Notes: generated by a model from the sequence alone, not told the origin. Shown: positions 1-7,688, counted from the stretch's first letter. The stretch is 10,367 nucleotides of DNA from Pseudomonadota bacterium (GCA_021779635.1 JAJYAH010000179.1:1-10367), one strand, 5' to 3'. Numbers and translations: made by a program.

Positions 1-635
1 AGGCGATCCCAGATCAGATGGTGGTCGTTGAAATCGAGGCCGCCCGTGAGTGCGACTTTCGGTCCTGCCGGCAACATGACCTCGGTCTCGGCGCGGCGCT
101 TGGCTGCGATGAAGTCGCGGGAGTCGATCATTGCCGCGGTGAGCGCGCGGTGATTGACGAGCGATCCCGATCGAGGGCGCCAGGATGAACCCGTGTGGAG
201 TTCAAAGCGTTCGATGGCCTGATCGCGGAAGAGCTCCAGGCTGTTGCGGCGCTCGATCAGCGTGATGCCTTCTGCGGTCAGGCGTTCGAGCTCAACCGAG
301 CGTACTTCCGAGCCGTTCTGCTCGCGCTGGCTTTTGCGCTGAGCCTGTTCGTTGTCGTCGAGCTGACGGTTAATTCGGTCTGCGGCGCGGTGGAAGAGGT
401 TGACCGTCGACCACAGTAGATCCGGAAGATCCGGCTCGAGCCGGGTGTCGTTCAGCGTGGCGACCAGGGCGTCGAAGATGTCGGCAACAGCGCCAGCGAT
501 CATCTTACCTTCGGGCAGCGGTCTCGGATCGGGCTGGTCGTCGAAGGGACGGTAGCCAAAGAGCTGCAATTCATTGAGGACGAGGTCGGTCGGAGATGCG
601 CCGTGCGGCGGTTCGATGTCGTCGTGGTCGGTCAT
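1..635 (-). CDS. DUF2493 (SLOG-fold) protein, C-terminus beyond window
   Basis: An open frame of 211 codons runs from ATG at 635-633 to the window edge with no stop. The first ~190 residues are an acidic helical region (MTDHDDIEPPHG at the start, then a polar stretch rich in E, Q and R). At residue 193 the frame enters KVALTGGLDFNDHHLIWDR, the first strand and glycine turn of the DUF2493 domain, a YspA/SLOG-type Rossmann-like fold thought to bind nucleotides or nucleotide-derived ligands. The rest of that domain lies outside the window. An AAAGGA ribosome-binding site sits about 9 nt before the ATG. The gene follows 311 bp of structured non-coding DNA after the Toprim gene, so it may have its own promoter or be attenuated. 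DUF2493 proteins of this long-N-terminus type are common on alphaproteobacterial plasmids; their function is unknown. Confidence 0.85.
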   Translation of the reverse strand, partial: MTDHDDIEPPHGASPTDLVLNELQLFGYRPFDDQPDPRPLPEGKMIAGAVADIFDALVATLNDTRLEPDLPDLLWSTVNLFHRAADRINRQLDDNEQAQRKSQREQNGSEVRSVELERLTAEGITLIERRNSLELFRDQAIERFELHTGSSWRPRSGSLVNHRALTAAMIDSRDFIAAKRRAETEVMLPAGPKVALTGGLDFNDHHLIWDR

Positions 636-946
636 GGAGTGTGGTCCTTTTGCCGGATCGGCCGCGCCCATCGCGGCCTTCGTGGCGATCACTCAGACGG
701 CGGGCGGGACGGGCCAGCACCCGGAGCAACGCGGAGGGCCGCAGCGCCAGCGGAGGATGGCTGTGGGGCGGCTATTTTGTTTCGCGATGCAAAGGCCCGA
801 CAGGGCCGGCGGAAAATAGCCGCCCCTCAGCCATTGCCGGCCCGAGCCGCCTGCCGTCCGATCGCCCTCTAGAAGGCCGTGGTCGCGCCTCTTCGGCATT
901 GGGCCGCCGCGACCGAGCTGTCGGCGTTGATGGAAGCCAAACACGC
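636..946. other. 311-bp gene-free region with two hairpins
   Basis: No credible gene was found. Small open frames here run through an inverted repeat, and their translations have no protein-like composition. The region holds a 22-bp inverted repeat (757-778 and 813-834) and a perfect 7-bp stem GGCCGCG/CGCGGCC (660-666 and 672-678, loop 5 nt), which ends 25 nt before the DUF2493 start codon in the transcript. It lies between the Toprim stop and the DUF2493 start, so it would be transcribed as a structured spacer or leader. I see no clear -35/-10 pair. Confidence 0.6.
757..834. repeat. 22-bp inverted repeat, 34-nt loop, nested hairpin
   Basis: The left arm 757-778 (ATGGCTGTGGGGCGGC then TATTTT) pairs with 813-834 at 21 of 22 positions; the only mismatch is T763 against the T at 828. 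The loop 779-812 carries a second stem, GGCCC (794-798) with GGGCC (803-807), around the tetraloop GACA. Read on the minus strand, the RNA would begin 113 nt after the Toprim stop codon and fold into a long rod with an internal hairpin. There is no U tract right after the outer stem, so it is not a standard intrinsic terminator. It may be a dispersed palindromic element, an attenuator or a processing site. Confidence 0.85.
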
Positions 947-2008
947 CTATACGACGGAGGCCGGCAAGAGCAGAAAGCGAGAGATGTCCTCCGGCGCGAG
1001 CTGAAGCCGCAACGCTGCTCGTAGGGCATCGAGACCGAAAATGTGCAGATCTTCGTTGAAATCGCCCAGCCGAGGTGACAACGGAACTGCCTCGATGCCG
1101 GCTTCTCGGACACGCTGTGACAGAACCGTCTGCACCGCATCACCAGCAGCGTCAGCGTCGCGAGCGATATAGAGACGACGCAAGCTCGACGACAGAAGCA
1201 GCGCCGAGAGATGATTGGCCGAAAGCGCAGCAGCCATCGGCAAGGTCGGAAGCGCGCATCGTAAGGACAGCATCGTCTCGACGCCTTCACCAGCAACGAG
1301 TACGTCGTCGTCTGATGCGCCGAATCGAACTGCATTGCCGAGCAGGTCACCCATGGCTCGTCGTGGCGTATCAACAGGGGCCTTACCGAGCCGAATCCGA
1401 TCAAAGCCATCCGGATCGAGCCAGGTACGGTGCACGCCGGTGATTTGGCCATCAAGGTCGGTGACACAGGCGATCATTGCCGGCCAGGTTTCGGTCGGCA
1501 GGTGCTCATCGGGGCGATAGTAGCAGCGTGGGTGGAAGCGCAAGCTGCCACCATGATGAACGTCCGCTATTCCTCGATGCTGCAAGTAAGTCTCAACGAT
1601 GGTGCCCTCGATCGGACCCGAGATCGCAAACAGCCGTCGTGCGGCTTCTTGCGAGCCGACCGTTGCTGCGGGACGAAGGGGCTTAGAGGCGTGTTCCGGT
1701 TCGGTACGAGGGAGCCTGAGAAACCGCCTCGCCTCCTCGGCGACCTCGCGGAAGTCACGAAGCCCGAGGCTTTCGCGGATGATGTCCAGGAGATCGCCAT
1801 GCTGGCCGGTCGCGGCATCGGTGAATTTGCCGGCGGGACCCTTCGGGGAATCTTGGAGCCGCACGAACATCGAGCGGCCCGGCGTATTGTAGACATCACC
1901 AACCAGCCAATACCGCCCCTCGCGCTTGCCGTTGGAGAGATAATGACGGCACACCGCCTCGGCCTCGCGCGCGAGGCGATGCGCCAATTCGGAGGCGTCG
2001 CGGCGCAT
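947..2008 (-). CDS. Toprim-domain primase-like protein (DUF7146/Toprim_3 type)
   Basis: This 353-residue protein probably performs nucleotidyl transfer or primase-like work on DNA. Counted from the ATG, residues ~17-80 (AVCRHYLSNGKREGRYW to GQHGDLLDII) match the CHC2-like N-terminal region of plasmid and phage primase proteins, but the four zinc cysteines of a true CHC2 finger are not visible. GVHRTWLDPDG (191-201) precedes the Toprim fold. That fold has the conserved glutamate motif GEGVET (240-245) and the acidic metal motif ARDADAAGD (282-290), so the catalytic residues look intact. There is no helicase domain. ATG at 2008 was chosen because GGAGG lies 7 nt upstream; a GTG one codon earlier (2011) is also possible. 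Either start overlaps the TGA of the upstream methyltransferase-helicase gene, so the two are translationally coupled and likely act together. Confidence 0.88.
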   Translation of the reverse strand: MRRDASELAHRLAREAEAVCRHYLSNGKREGRYWLVGDVYNTPGRSMFVRLQDSPKGPAGKFTDAATGQHGDLLDIIRESLGLRDFREVAEEARRFLRLPRTEPEHASKPLRPAATVGSQEAARRLFAISGPIEGTIVETYLQHRGIADVHHGGSLRFHPRCYYRPDEHLPTETWPAMIACVTDLDGQITGVHRTWLDPDGFDRIRLGKAPVDTPRRAMGDLLGNAVRFGASDDDVLVAGEGVETMLSLRCALPTLPMAAALSANHLSALLLSSSLRRLYIARDADAAGDAVQTVLSQRVREAGIEAVPLSPRLGDFNEDLHIFGLDALRAALRLQLAPEDISRFLLLPASVV

Positions 2009-5000
2009 CACGCGGCCTCCCGTTCGGCGATGCGCTCGATTGCGTAGTGCTCGAGCACCTTCGCCAGGATTTCGACGCCGTTCGCATCTGTTGGCACGAA
2101 CATGCGCAGCTTCCAGGAAATGATCTCGCTGAAGAGGCCGCAGGTTCTGAGGCGATCTCGCATCGTGTCGTTGAATCCGGACAGCTCGATGCGGTGTGCG
2201 CCCATCACCCGGACGCGACGGAGCTGGAGGCCTTCAGCGAGGTCGAGGACAGTCCGGCCCTCCACCAATGCCGCAAAGGCGGCGTCCGCCGCCAGCTTGG
2301 GCGCGTCGGTCGCAAGGGCATTCGCGACCCAGGCGGCAGAGACCTTGCGGCCGATGATGCGTTCGCCGGCATCGGTCTGCAGACGATAGACCCGTGTCGA
2401 TTCGTTCGGCAGCCGCTTCCAAATCGGCAGGAGTAACCCTGCGACCACGTCGATGGTGCTCAGGGTGAACTCCGGCACTTCGCCGAGCTCCGCCTGCCAG
2501 GCCGCGGCGAAGCGCCCGCGGTCAACTTCAACCCAGTGGCTTTCCGCCATCATCTTCAACGGAAGGCTGTTATGTTCCATCGGTCGGATCAGCCGCACAC
2601 GTCGTTCGATCTCGCCGTCATCGAGCATGAGACTCGGAGCCGGCACCTGAACGGCGGCTCGGCCGGAGCGCTCGTTGACCAGCGGGACGCCGGAGGAATC
2701 GGAGAGCCGATCGAACGCCTCCTCCAGCGTCACGGGACGGTTGCGCCGACGTTCGGTGATGGTGAGCAGCCGCGTCTCCGCGCCGGTCCCAGGATGGGTG
2801 TAGATGACCCGCCGGTCAGCGACGACGAAGCTCTCAGCGCGTAGCGTCTCCAGGCCGGCATCGTAGGTGCCGGACGCGATAGCGCCTTCGATGCGAGCGG
2901 AGAGCAGTTGCTCGAACGCGGCGAACAACACGTTCTGCAGGTCAATGGTGAGCGCCAACAGCCGGTTGAGGAAGGTGGTGATCGGCGGCAGTTCATCCTT
3001 GATGCCGTTGGCATCCATGAGCTTCAGACCGGTCGCGTCCTCGAATTTCTCGAGCGAGCAGCCGTCCACCTTGCCGCGAACGAGCAGATGATAGAGCTGA
3101 CGCAGCGCGTCACGACCGTAATGACTCTCAAGATTGTCCTCGGGCCTGAACAAGCCCTGGCCACCGGTCTGGCGCTGGCCGCGCGTGATGGCGCCCAACG
3201 TGTCGAGTCGGCGAGCAATGGTACTGAGAAAGCGCTTCTCCGCTTTCACGTCTGTCGCAATGGGACGAAACAGCGGCGGCTGCGCCTGGTTGGTGCGGTT
3301 CGTGCGACCCAGTCCCTGGATCGCTGCATCCGCTTTCCAGCCGGGTTCGAGCAGGTAGTGAACACGCAGCCTGCGATTCCGAGCCGACAGTTCGGCATGG
3401 TACGAGCGTCCTGTGCCCCCGGCATCGCTGAAGACAAGGATGCGCTTGGCATCATCCATGAAGGCAGCAGTCTCCGCGAGGTTTGCCGATGCGGCACGGT
3501 TCTCAACGATAAGGCGGCCTCCCTTACGGATGATTCGGCGAGACCGACCCGTGACCTCAGCGACCGTGTCCGTGCCGAACCGCTGGACAATCTGGTCCAG
3601 CGCGCCCGGCACGGGCGGGAGCGAGGCGAGCTTCTCGATCAGGCGGTCGCGGCGGGAGACGGCTTCCCGACTCTCAACCGGCTGACCGTCGCGATAGATG
3701 GGCCGGGAGGAGAGGTTGCCCTCGCTGTCGGTGAAGGGCTCATAGAGCTGGACCGGGAAGGAATGGGCGAGATAGTCGAGGACATATTCGCGCGGGGTGA
3801 TGTCGACCTGGACGTCGCCCCACTCTTCGGTTGGGATCTCCGCGAGCCGGCGCTCCATCAGCGCCTCGCCGGTCGAGACGATCTGGATGACGGCGGCATA
3901 GCCGGCGTCGAGATCGCGCTCGATCGAGCGGCTCAGCGAGGGTATCTTCATCGAGGTGAGCAGGTGCCCGAAGAAGCGCTGCTTGGCGCTTTCGAAGGCA
4001 GATCGCGCCGCGGACTTTGCCTGCGCGTTCAGCGTGCCGGTCTCGCCGGTGATGTTGGCGGCGCGCATGGCCGCGTCGAGATTGTTATGGATGATGCTGA
4101 ATGCGCAGGCATAGGCGTCATAAATGCGCACCTGCTCGCCCGTGAGCTGATGCTCGACGATCTCGTATTCGACGCCCTCATAGGATAGGGACCGCGCAGC
4201 GTAGAGCCCGAGCGCCTTGAGGTCGCGCGCCAGCACCTCCATGGCCGCGACTCCGCCCTCCTCTATCGCTTCGACGAACTCGGCCCGGGTAGCGAATGGA
4301 AAATCGTCGCCGCCCCACAATCCCAACCGCTGGGCATAGGCGAGATTGTGCACTGTCGTGGCGCCGGTTGCGGAGACGTAGACCACGCGGGCATTCGGCA
4401 AGGCATGTTGGAGCCTTAAGCCTGCTCGCCCCTGCTGAGAGGCTGCCTGGTCACCCCGCTCGCCCTTGCCGCCAACCGCATTCTGCATGGCGTGGCTCTC
4501 GTCGAAGACGATCACTCCGTCGAAGTCGGAGCCCAACCATTCGACGATCTGGCGGACGCGCGAAAGCTTTTCGCCGCGCTCGTCGGTGCGCAGCGTAGCG
4601 TAGGTCGTAAATAGGACGCCTTCTCCAAGTCGGATCGGCGTCCCCTGCCGGAAGCGCGAAAGCGGCGTAACGAGCAGCCGCTCCATCCCGAGCGCCGACC
4701 AATCGCGCTGCGCGTCCTCGATCAGCTTGTCGGACTTGCTGATCCAGACCGCACGGCGGCGGCCCTTGAGCCAGTTGTCGAGCAGGATACCGGCAACTTG
4801 ACGCCCCTTGCCCGCGCCGGTGCCGTCCCCCAGAAACCAGCCGCGGCGAAAGCGAACGGCATTCTCAGCGTCATCACGCGCGGCTGCAACGATGTCAAAC
4901 GTCGCATCGACCGTCCAGGAGCCCGCGAGAAACTCCGAATGCGCTTCGCCAGCATAGATGAGGCTCTCGAGCTGCGCGTCCGACAGGATGCCATCCGCTA

Positions 5001-6342
5001 TGACCCTGGCTGGCAAATGCGGCCGATAGGAAGGCTTTGGCGGTGCCACCGACGCCATTGCGGCCGACTGCACGAGCTTGGTCGGATGCGCCTGTGCGCC
5101 CGGAATGCGGATCGACTGCAATGCGTAGGATTCATAAAGGGCGTCGGTGATTTTGCTGGCATCGGTGGGCGCCCAGTCGACGGGCTCATAGGCCACTTCC
5201 GTCGCCGCGAGGTCGGATGCTGACGCCGCCGTTGCGGGCTGGCGCTGGGCAGCGTAGGCGCCGACGGTTCGGGGCGTTGAAAGGCTGGCGATTGCTGGCA
5301 CTGCCGCAATCGGCGTGCCAGCAATTGAAAGACGTGCTGGCACGTAGTGTGTGACCCAGTCGAGCAAAGTCGGCAGGTCGCGCGCGATGCCAGCGGATGC
5401 CGGCAACGACGCGATGTCGTCCGCCGGCCCGCGATCGATAACGGTCAGACGCGTGTCGGTGGTGGTGCCGTGCTTAGCGTAAACGGTGCCATCAATTGCC
5501 GCCGAGAACACGATCCGGCCCTGTTCCTGAAGCCGCCTGAAGGAGGCGGTCCAGGCGGGATTGTCGGGTGCGACGTTTGCGCCCGTGATGGCGACCAGGC
5601 GTCCACCTTCTGGAAGACGGGCCAGCGCCGAGCCGACGTGTCGCAATGCCGCATCCGCCATCGAGTGATCGACATGAACTGCGGCCGAGAACGGAGGGTT
5701 CATGAGCACAACGCTCGGCACGATGCGCGCATCGAGGTGGTCGTTGATGTGTGCGGCGTCAAACCGGGTGGTGGAGACGGTAGGAAAGATCTGCCCGAGA
5801 ATGCCGGCGCGGCTCTCAGCGACCTCATTGAGAACGAGCGAGGCGCCGGCGAGTTCTGCGAAGACGGCGAGATGGCCGGTGCCGGCTGACGGCTCCAGCA
5901 CGACGTCGGCTGGCGTCATCGCGGCGGCAATGCTCGCGACATACGCCAATCCGATCGGCGTCGAGAACTGCTGGAGGGATTGGCTTTCCTCGGACCGGCG
6001 CGTCTGAGTCGGAAGGAGACTTGCGATCCTCATCAGCATTGACAGCATGGCCGCCGGCGACGCCGCCTTAGCGCGCATGGCGGCGCCATGCCGCCGCAGG
6101 AACAGGACGGTCGCCGCTTCGCAGGCGTCATAGGCGGCCTTCCAGTCCCACACCCCGGTCGCGTCGGAGGTGCCGAACGCTGCCTGCATGGCGTTGCGCA
6201 GAACAGCGGCATCGATGCGACGTCCCTGTTCGAGTTCGGTCAAAAGCTGTCGTGCAGCCTTGACAGCTGCGGATGCGACAACGGCGGTGGCACGCATCGA
6301 GAGCGGCGCGGCGCTGGCGCCGCCGACGAGAGATTCGGTCAT
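2008..6342 (-). CDS. Strawberry-notch family helicase fused to N6-adenine methyltransferase
   Basis: A 1444-residue two-enzyme protein. Residues ~125-305 form a class-I methyltransferase: QQFSTP (125-130), the SAM motif EPSAGTGH (150-157) and the catalytic NPPF (215-218), typical of adenine-N6 DNA methylation. A linker rich in A, P and T follows (~335-440). Residues ~495-1070 form an SF2 strawberry-notch (SBNO) helicase: Walker A GDGTGAGKGR (505-514), Walker B/DEAD-like FDESH (613-617), motif III SATG (657-660) and motif VI QGLGRTNRTNQ (1009-1019). The last ~370 residues I cannot assign. Phage P1 DarB combines methyltransferase and helicase regions and protects incoming DNA from restriction; by analogy an anti-restriction or establishment role is plausible, but this is inference. 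No signal peptide or membrane segment is visible, so it is cytoplasmic. The start is preceded only by weak GAAAGA, inside a structured leader. The downstream Toprim gene overlaps its stop. Confidence 0.92.
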   Translation of the reverse strand: MTESLVGGASAAPLSMRATAVVASAAVKAARQLLTELEQGRRIDAAVLRNAMQAAFGTSDATGVWDWKAAYDACEAATVLFLRRHGAAMRAKAASPAAMLSMLMRIASLLPTQTRRSEESQSLQQFSTPIGLAYVASIAAAMTPADVVLEPSAGTGHLAVFAELAGASLVLNEVAESRAGILGQIFPTVSTTRFDAAHINDHLDARIVPSVVLMNPPFSAAVHVDHSMADAALRHVGSALARLPEGGRLVAITGANVAPDNPAWTASFRRLQEQGRIVFSAAIDGTVYAKHGTTTDTRLTVIDRGPADDIASLPASAGIARDLPTLLDWVTHYVPARLSIAGTPIAAVPAIASLSTPRTVGAYAAQRQPATAASASDLAATEVAYEPVDWAPTDASKITDALYESYALQSIRIPGAQAHPTKLVQSAAMASVAPPKPSYRPHLPARVIADGILSDAQLESLIYAGEAHSEFLAGSWTVDATFDIVAAARDDAENAVRFRRGWFLGDGTGAGKGRQVAGILLDNWLKGRRRAVWISKSDKLIEDAQRDWSALGMERLLVTPLSRFRQGTPIRLGEGVLFTTYATLRTDERGEKLSRVRQIVEWLGSDFDGVIVFDESHAMQNAVGGKGERGDQAASQQGRAGLRLQHALPNARVVYVSATGATTVHNLAYAQRLGLWGGDDFPFATRAEFVEAIEEGGVAAMEVLARDLKALGLYAARSLSYEGVEYEIVEHQLTGEQVRIYDAYACAFSIIHNNLDAAMRAANITGETGTLNAQAKSAARSAFESAKQRFFGHLLTSMKIPSLSRSIERDLDAGYAAVIQIVSTGEALMERRLAEIPTEEWGDVQVDITPREYVLDYLAHSFPVQLYEPFTDSEGNLSSRPIYRDGQPVESREAVSRRDRLIEKLASLPPVPGALDQIVQRFGTDTVAEVTGRSRRIIRKGGRLIVENRAASANLAETAAFMDDAKRILVFSDAGGTGRSYHAELSARNRRLRVHYLLEPGWKADAAIQGLGRTNRTNQAQPPLFRPIATDVKAEKRFLSTIARRLDTLGAITRGQRQTGGQGLFRPEDNLESHYGRDALRQLYHLLVRGKVDGCSLEKFEDATGLKLMDANGIKDELPPITTFLNRLLALTIDLQNVLFAAFEQLLSARIEGAIASGTYDAGLETLRAESFVVADRRVIYTHPGTGAETRLLTITERRRNRPVTLEEAFDRLSDSSGVPLVNERSGRAAVQVPAPSLMLDDGEIERRVRLIRPMEHNSLPLKMMAESHWVEVDRGRFAAAWQAELGEVPEFTLSTIDVVAGLLLPIWKRLPNESTRVYRLQTDAGERIIGRKVSAAWVANALATDAPKLAADAAFAALVEGRTVLDLAEGLQLRRVRVMGAHRIELSGFNDTMRDRLRTCGLFSEIISWKLRMFVPTDANGVEILAKVLEHYAIERIAEREAA

Positions 6343-6393
6343 AAGGGATGTCTTTCGGAGAGCGGGAAAGGGCCGAACCGCCCGGCACTCTCC
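6343..6393 (-). promoter_or_regulatory. Structured 5' leader of the helicase gene
   Basis: In the transcript, GGAGAG (6393-6388) can pair with CTCTCC (6362-6357). Inside it a smaller stem, GGGC (6383-6380) with GCCC (6373-6370), is possible. The structure ends 14 nt before the ATG and covers most of the space where a ribosome-binding site should lie; only GAAAGA is seen there. A closely similar element precedes the gene starting at 7290 (7303-7336): both have GAGAG, CCGGG, GGTTCG and CGCTCTC in the same order. Translational or transcriptional control is possible; no known riboswitch class is recognised. Confidence 0.45.
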
Positions 6394-6453
6394 TCACCGC
6401 CGCGGCTCAAACCCTTCCCGGCCAACCTCTCCCTCTGGACCTCAGCCAGAAAG

Positions 6454-6484
6454 AAAGGGTCCGGCAACCGGCGCCGGACCCTTT
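6454..6484 (-). terminator. Intrinsic terminator after the 73-residue gene
   Basis: A perfect 12-bp stem: 6454-6465 (AAAGGGTCCGGC) pairs with 6473-6484 (GCCGGACCCTTT), with a 7-nt loop. On the minus strand the stem's 3' arm runs straight into TTTCTTTCT, a U-rich release tract. It begins 24 nt after the stop codon at 6508 and separates the small-gene unit from the helicase gene, implying that the latter has its own promoter or depends on read-through. The mirror-image T-run (TTTT at 6482-6485) could also serve plus-strand transcripts. Confidence 0.8.
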
Positions 6485-6507
6485 TAGCGAACTATCCGAA
6501 CCGGCGA

Positions 6508-6729
6508 TCACATGTTGGAATCGTGCTCATCATTGAGCAGAACGAATGTGATGCCCTCGTCGCCGGCGTAGTTCTTGGCGAGGTTGATCGCCCAACGTCG
6601 GGCCTCCCACAGTTCGTCGTTGTAGAATTCCCACCTATCGCCGACGCGCGCGCAGCCGTCCGCGACGAGACGGGGTAGATCGGGATGATCGGCAATCTCT
6701 TGGCGGGCTTGTTCGAGCGTATCTTCCAT
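6508..6729 (-). CDS. Small acidic hypothetical protein (73 aa)
   Basis: A 73-residue protein beginning MEDTLEQARQEIADHPDLP, with aromatic-rich GDRWEFYNDELWEARRW in the middle and an acidic end (LLNDEHDSNM). It reads as a soluble protein, helical at the start, with no signal peptide or membrane segment. I do not recognise the family. The frame has a TAG stop 21 nt upstream of the ATG, so this ATG is the only good start, although no Shine-Dalgarno sequence is visible (CGTTCTCACC precedes it). It is followed by a strong terminator. Composition and codon use agree with the neighbours, which supports a real gene. Confidence 0.68.
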   Translation of the reverse strand: MEDTLEQARQEIADHPDLPRLVADGCARVGDRWEFYNDELWEARRWAINLAKNYAGDEGITFVLLNDEHDSNM

Positions 6730-6918
6730 GGTGAGAACGAGCAGCGGATGCTAGCCCGCCGGATAGCGGCAGTCGAGCATCAATCGCTGCGCCGCGTCCG
6801 CCGAAAGCCGTCCGGCGGCATTTGCCAGGCTCGTGTCCATCGGCTGAGCGGGATGCCGCAGCGATACCGGAGACGGCATGTCCAAGACGTAACGACGGCG
6901 GTGCGGCGGTGGATGACG
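6730..6918 (-). other. 189-bp spacer with two weak small ORF candidates
   Basis: Two minus-strand frames compete. One is a 48-codon ORF from ATG 6926, overlapping the previous stop, to TGA 6780. It is very basic, begins MFDVIHRRTAVVTSWTCR, has G or C at about three quarters of third positions, and has GGGGT near the start. The other is a 42-codon ORF from ATG 6879 to TAG 6751, helical (SLANAAGRLSADAAQRLM) but without a ribosome-binding site. They overlap, so at most one is real, and I cannot choose between them. Neither resembles a family I know. Confidence 0.3.
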
Positions 6919-7290
6919 TCAAACATGGCACACCCCGCGGATCCAATGCGCGAGTTCGTCGGGCCTGTTGAGCAAATCGAGCGATGCGAAATTGTTCGGG
7001 CCGCCGACATAGTCCTTCCGGCCCTTGCAGGTCCGAAACAGGACGCCGCTATGGTGGCCCATCGCCGATTGGGAGACCTGCACGTAGAGGTGATCGCCGT
7101 GGAGGGTAATTTCGCCGGAAACGGCAATGCCGGCCTGGTTGGAGCGGAGGTCGTAGGAACCGGGCTCGAGACCCAGCGCCGTCGCAATGCGGCGGAGCTG
7201 CGATTTCGCTCGGCTGTGGAAGACGCGCTTGGCGTCGGCGTCGTAGGCGACGGACTTTCGAAAATCGAACTCCTTGGACGTCTTGGACAT
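6919..7290 (-). CDS. Conserved-looking hypothetical protein (123 aa)
   Basis: A 123-residue protein beginning MSKTSKEFDFRKSVAYDADAK. It has a basic helical first part (FHSRAKSQLRRIATALGLE), then a region that looks like beta strands (GIAVSGEITLHGDHLYVQVS), then GVLFRTCKGRKDYVGG, and it ends with ELAHWIRGVCHV. The mix of charged helix and strand-rich core suggests a small globular soluble protein. The pattern is reminiscent of uncharacterised proteins on rhizobial plasmids, but I cannot name a family and assign no function. A GGAG lies 9 nt before the ATG. The leader carries a hairpin (7303-7336) resembling that of the methyltransferase-helicase gene, so the two may share regulation. Confidence 0.72.
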   Translation of the reverse strand: MSKTSKEFDFRKSVAYDADAKRVFHSRAKSQLRRIATALGLEPGSYDLRSNQAGIAVSGEITLHGDHLYVQVSQSAMGHHSGVLFRTCKGRKDYVGGPNNFASLDLLNRPDELAHWIRGVCHV

Positions 7291-7302
7291 GTGGGGCGCT
7301 CC

Positions 7303-7336
7303 GAGAGCGGGCGAACCATCCCGGCGGCTCGCTCTC
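7303..7336 (-). promoter_or_regulatory. Leader hairpin shared with the helicase gene
   Basis: GAGAGCG (7336-7330 in the transcript direction) can pair perfectly with CGCTCTC (7309-7303), with CCGGG and GGTTCGCCC in the loop. The hairpin ends 12 nt before the ATG at 7290, and GGAG (7302-7299) lies at its base, so folding could affect ribosome access. The order GAGAG, CCGGG, GGTTCG, CGCTCTC is the same as in the leader of the gene starting at 6342, although the coding sequences are unrelated. Confidence 0.45.
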
Positions 7337-7380
7337 GCCGCGCGCCGGGCTCGCCTGAGGTCCCAGCCCTCCTCTCGCTC

Positions 7381-7688
7381 TCATGCCGCGGCCTTCACCG
7401 CGCGCCACCACGCGACGCGCACCTCCCGCGTAGCGTTGGCGAGCCGCAGCAAGAGATCGCCGTGGCAAGCGCGCGGCGCGCAGAAGCACACGAGATCCCG
7501 TCCGCGCAGTTCATCGAGCGCCCGCAGCAGATGATGCTGATCCGCCAGCCATCGCTCTACTTGGCGATGACGGCCGCGCGGTCGCCGTCGCGGCCGATCC
7601 GGAACGGATTGCCCCATTTGCTACCGCGCCCGATGTAGACCGCGCCTGCCGGAATGCCCGCGCGATGCTTGCTGAGAACCCTGCACAT
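7381..7688 (-). pseudogene. DUF4326 gene broken by a one-base frameshift
   Basis: ATG at 7688 opens a frame reading MCRVLSKHRAGIPAGAVYIG then RGSKWGNPFRIGRDGDR, the N-terminal half of DUF4326. It stops at TAG 7559-7557 after 43 residues. Inserting one base in the codon after K43 (restoring a Y) rejoins the other frame, which continues ERWLADQHHLLRALDELRG and then RDLVCFCAPRACHGDLLL, the second half of the domain with its paired cysteines and histidine, to TGA at 7381. The repaired protein would be 102 residues, the normal size. DUF4326 is a small domain common in phages and plasmids; its function is unknown. A ribosome-binding site (GGGAG) lies about 10 nt before the ATG. Either the gene is a young pseudogene or there is a sequencing error; programmed frameshifting is unlikely without a slippery run. 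Confidence 0.82.

Noticed and set aside
693..944. 83-codon minus-strand open frame in the spacer
   Set aside because: It is dominated by both arms of the inverted repeat and lacks protein-like composition; DNA structure is the better explanation.
772..1467. 231-codon minus-strand open frame
   Set aside because: It overlaps the Toprim catalytic region in another frame and runs through the inverted repeat; its composition (S, R, C rich) is that of an out-of-frame reading.
1430..2047. 205-codon plus-strand open frame
   Set aside because: It mirrors the Toprim gene in the antisense direction and has no domain.
2908..4188. 426-codon plus-strand open frame
   Set aside because: It is antisense to the helicase gene, whose motifs are clear; long opposite-strand frames are expected in GC-rich genes. 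It has no ribosome-binding site and no recognisable protein sequence.
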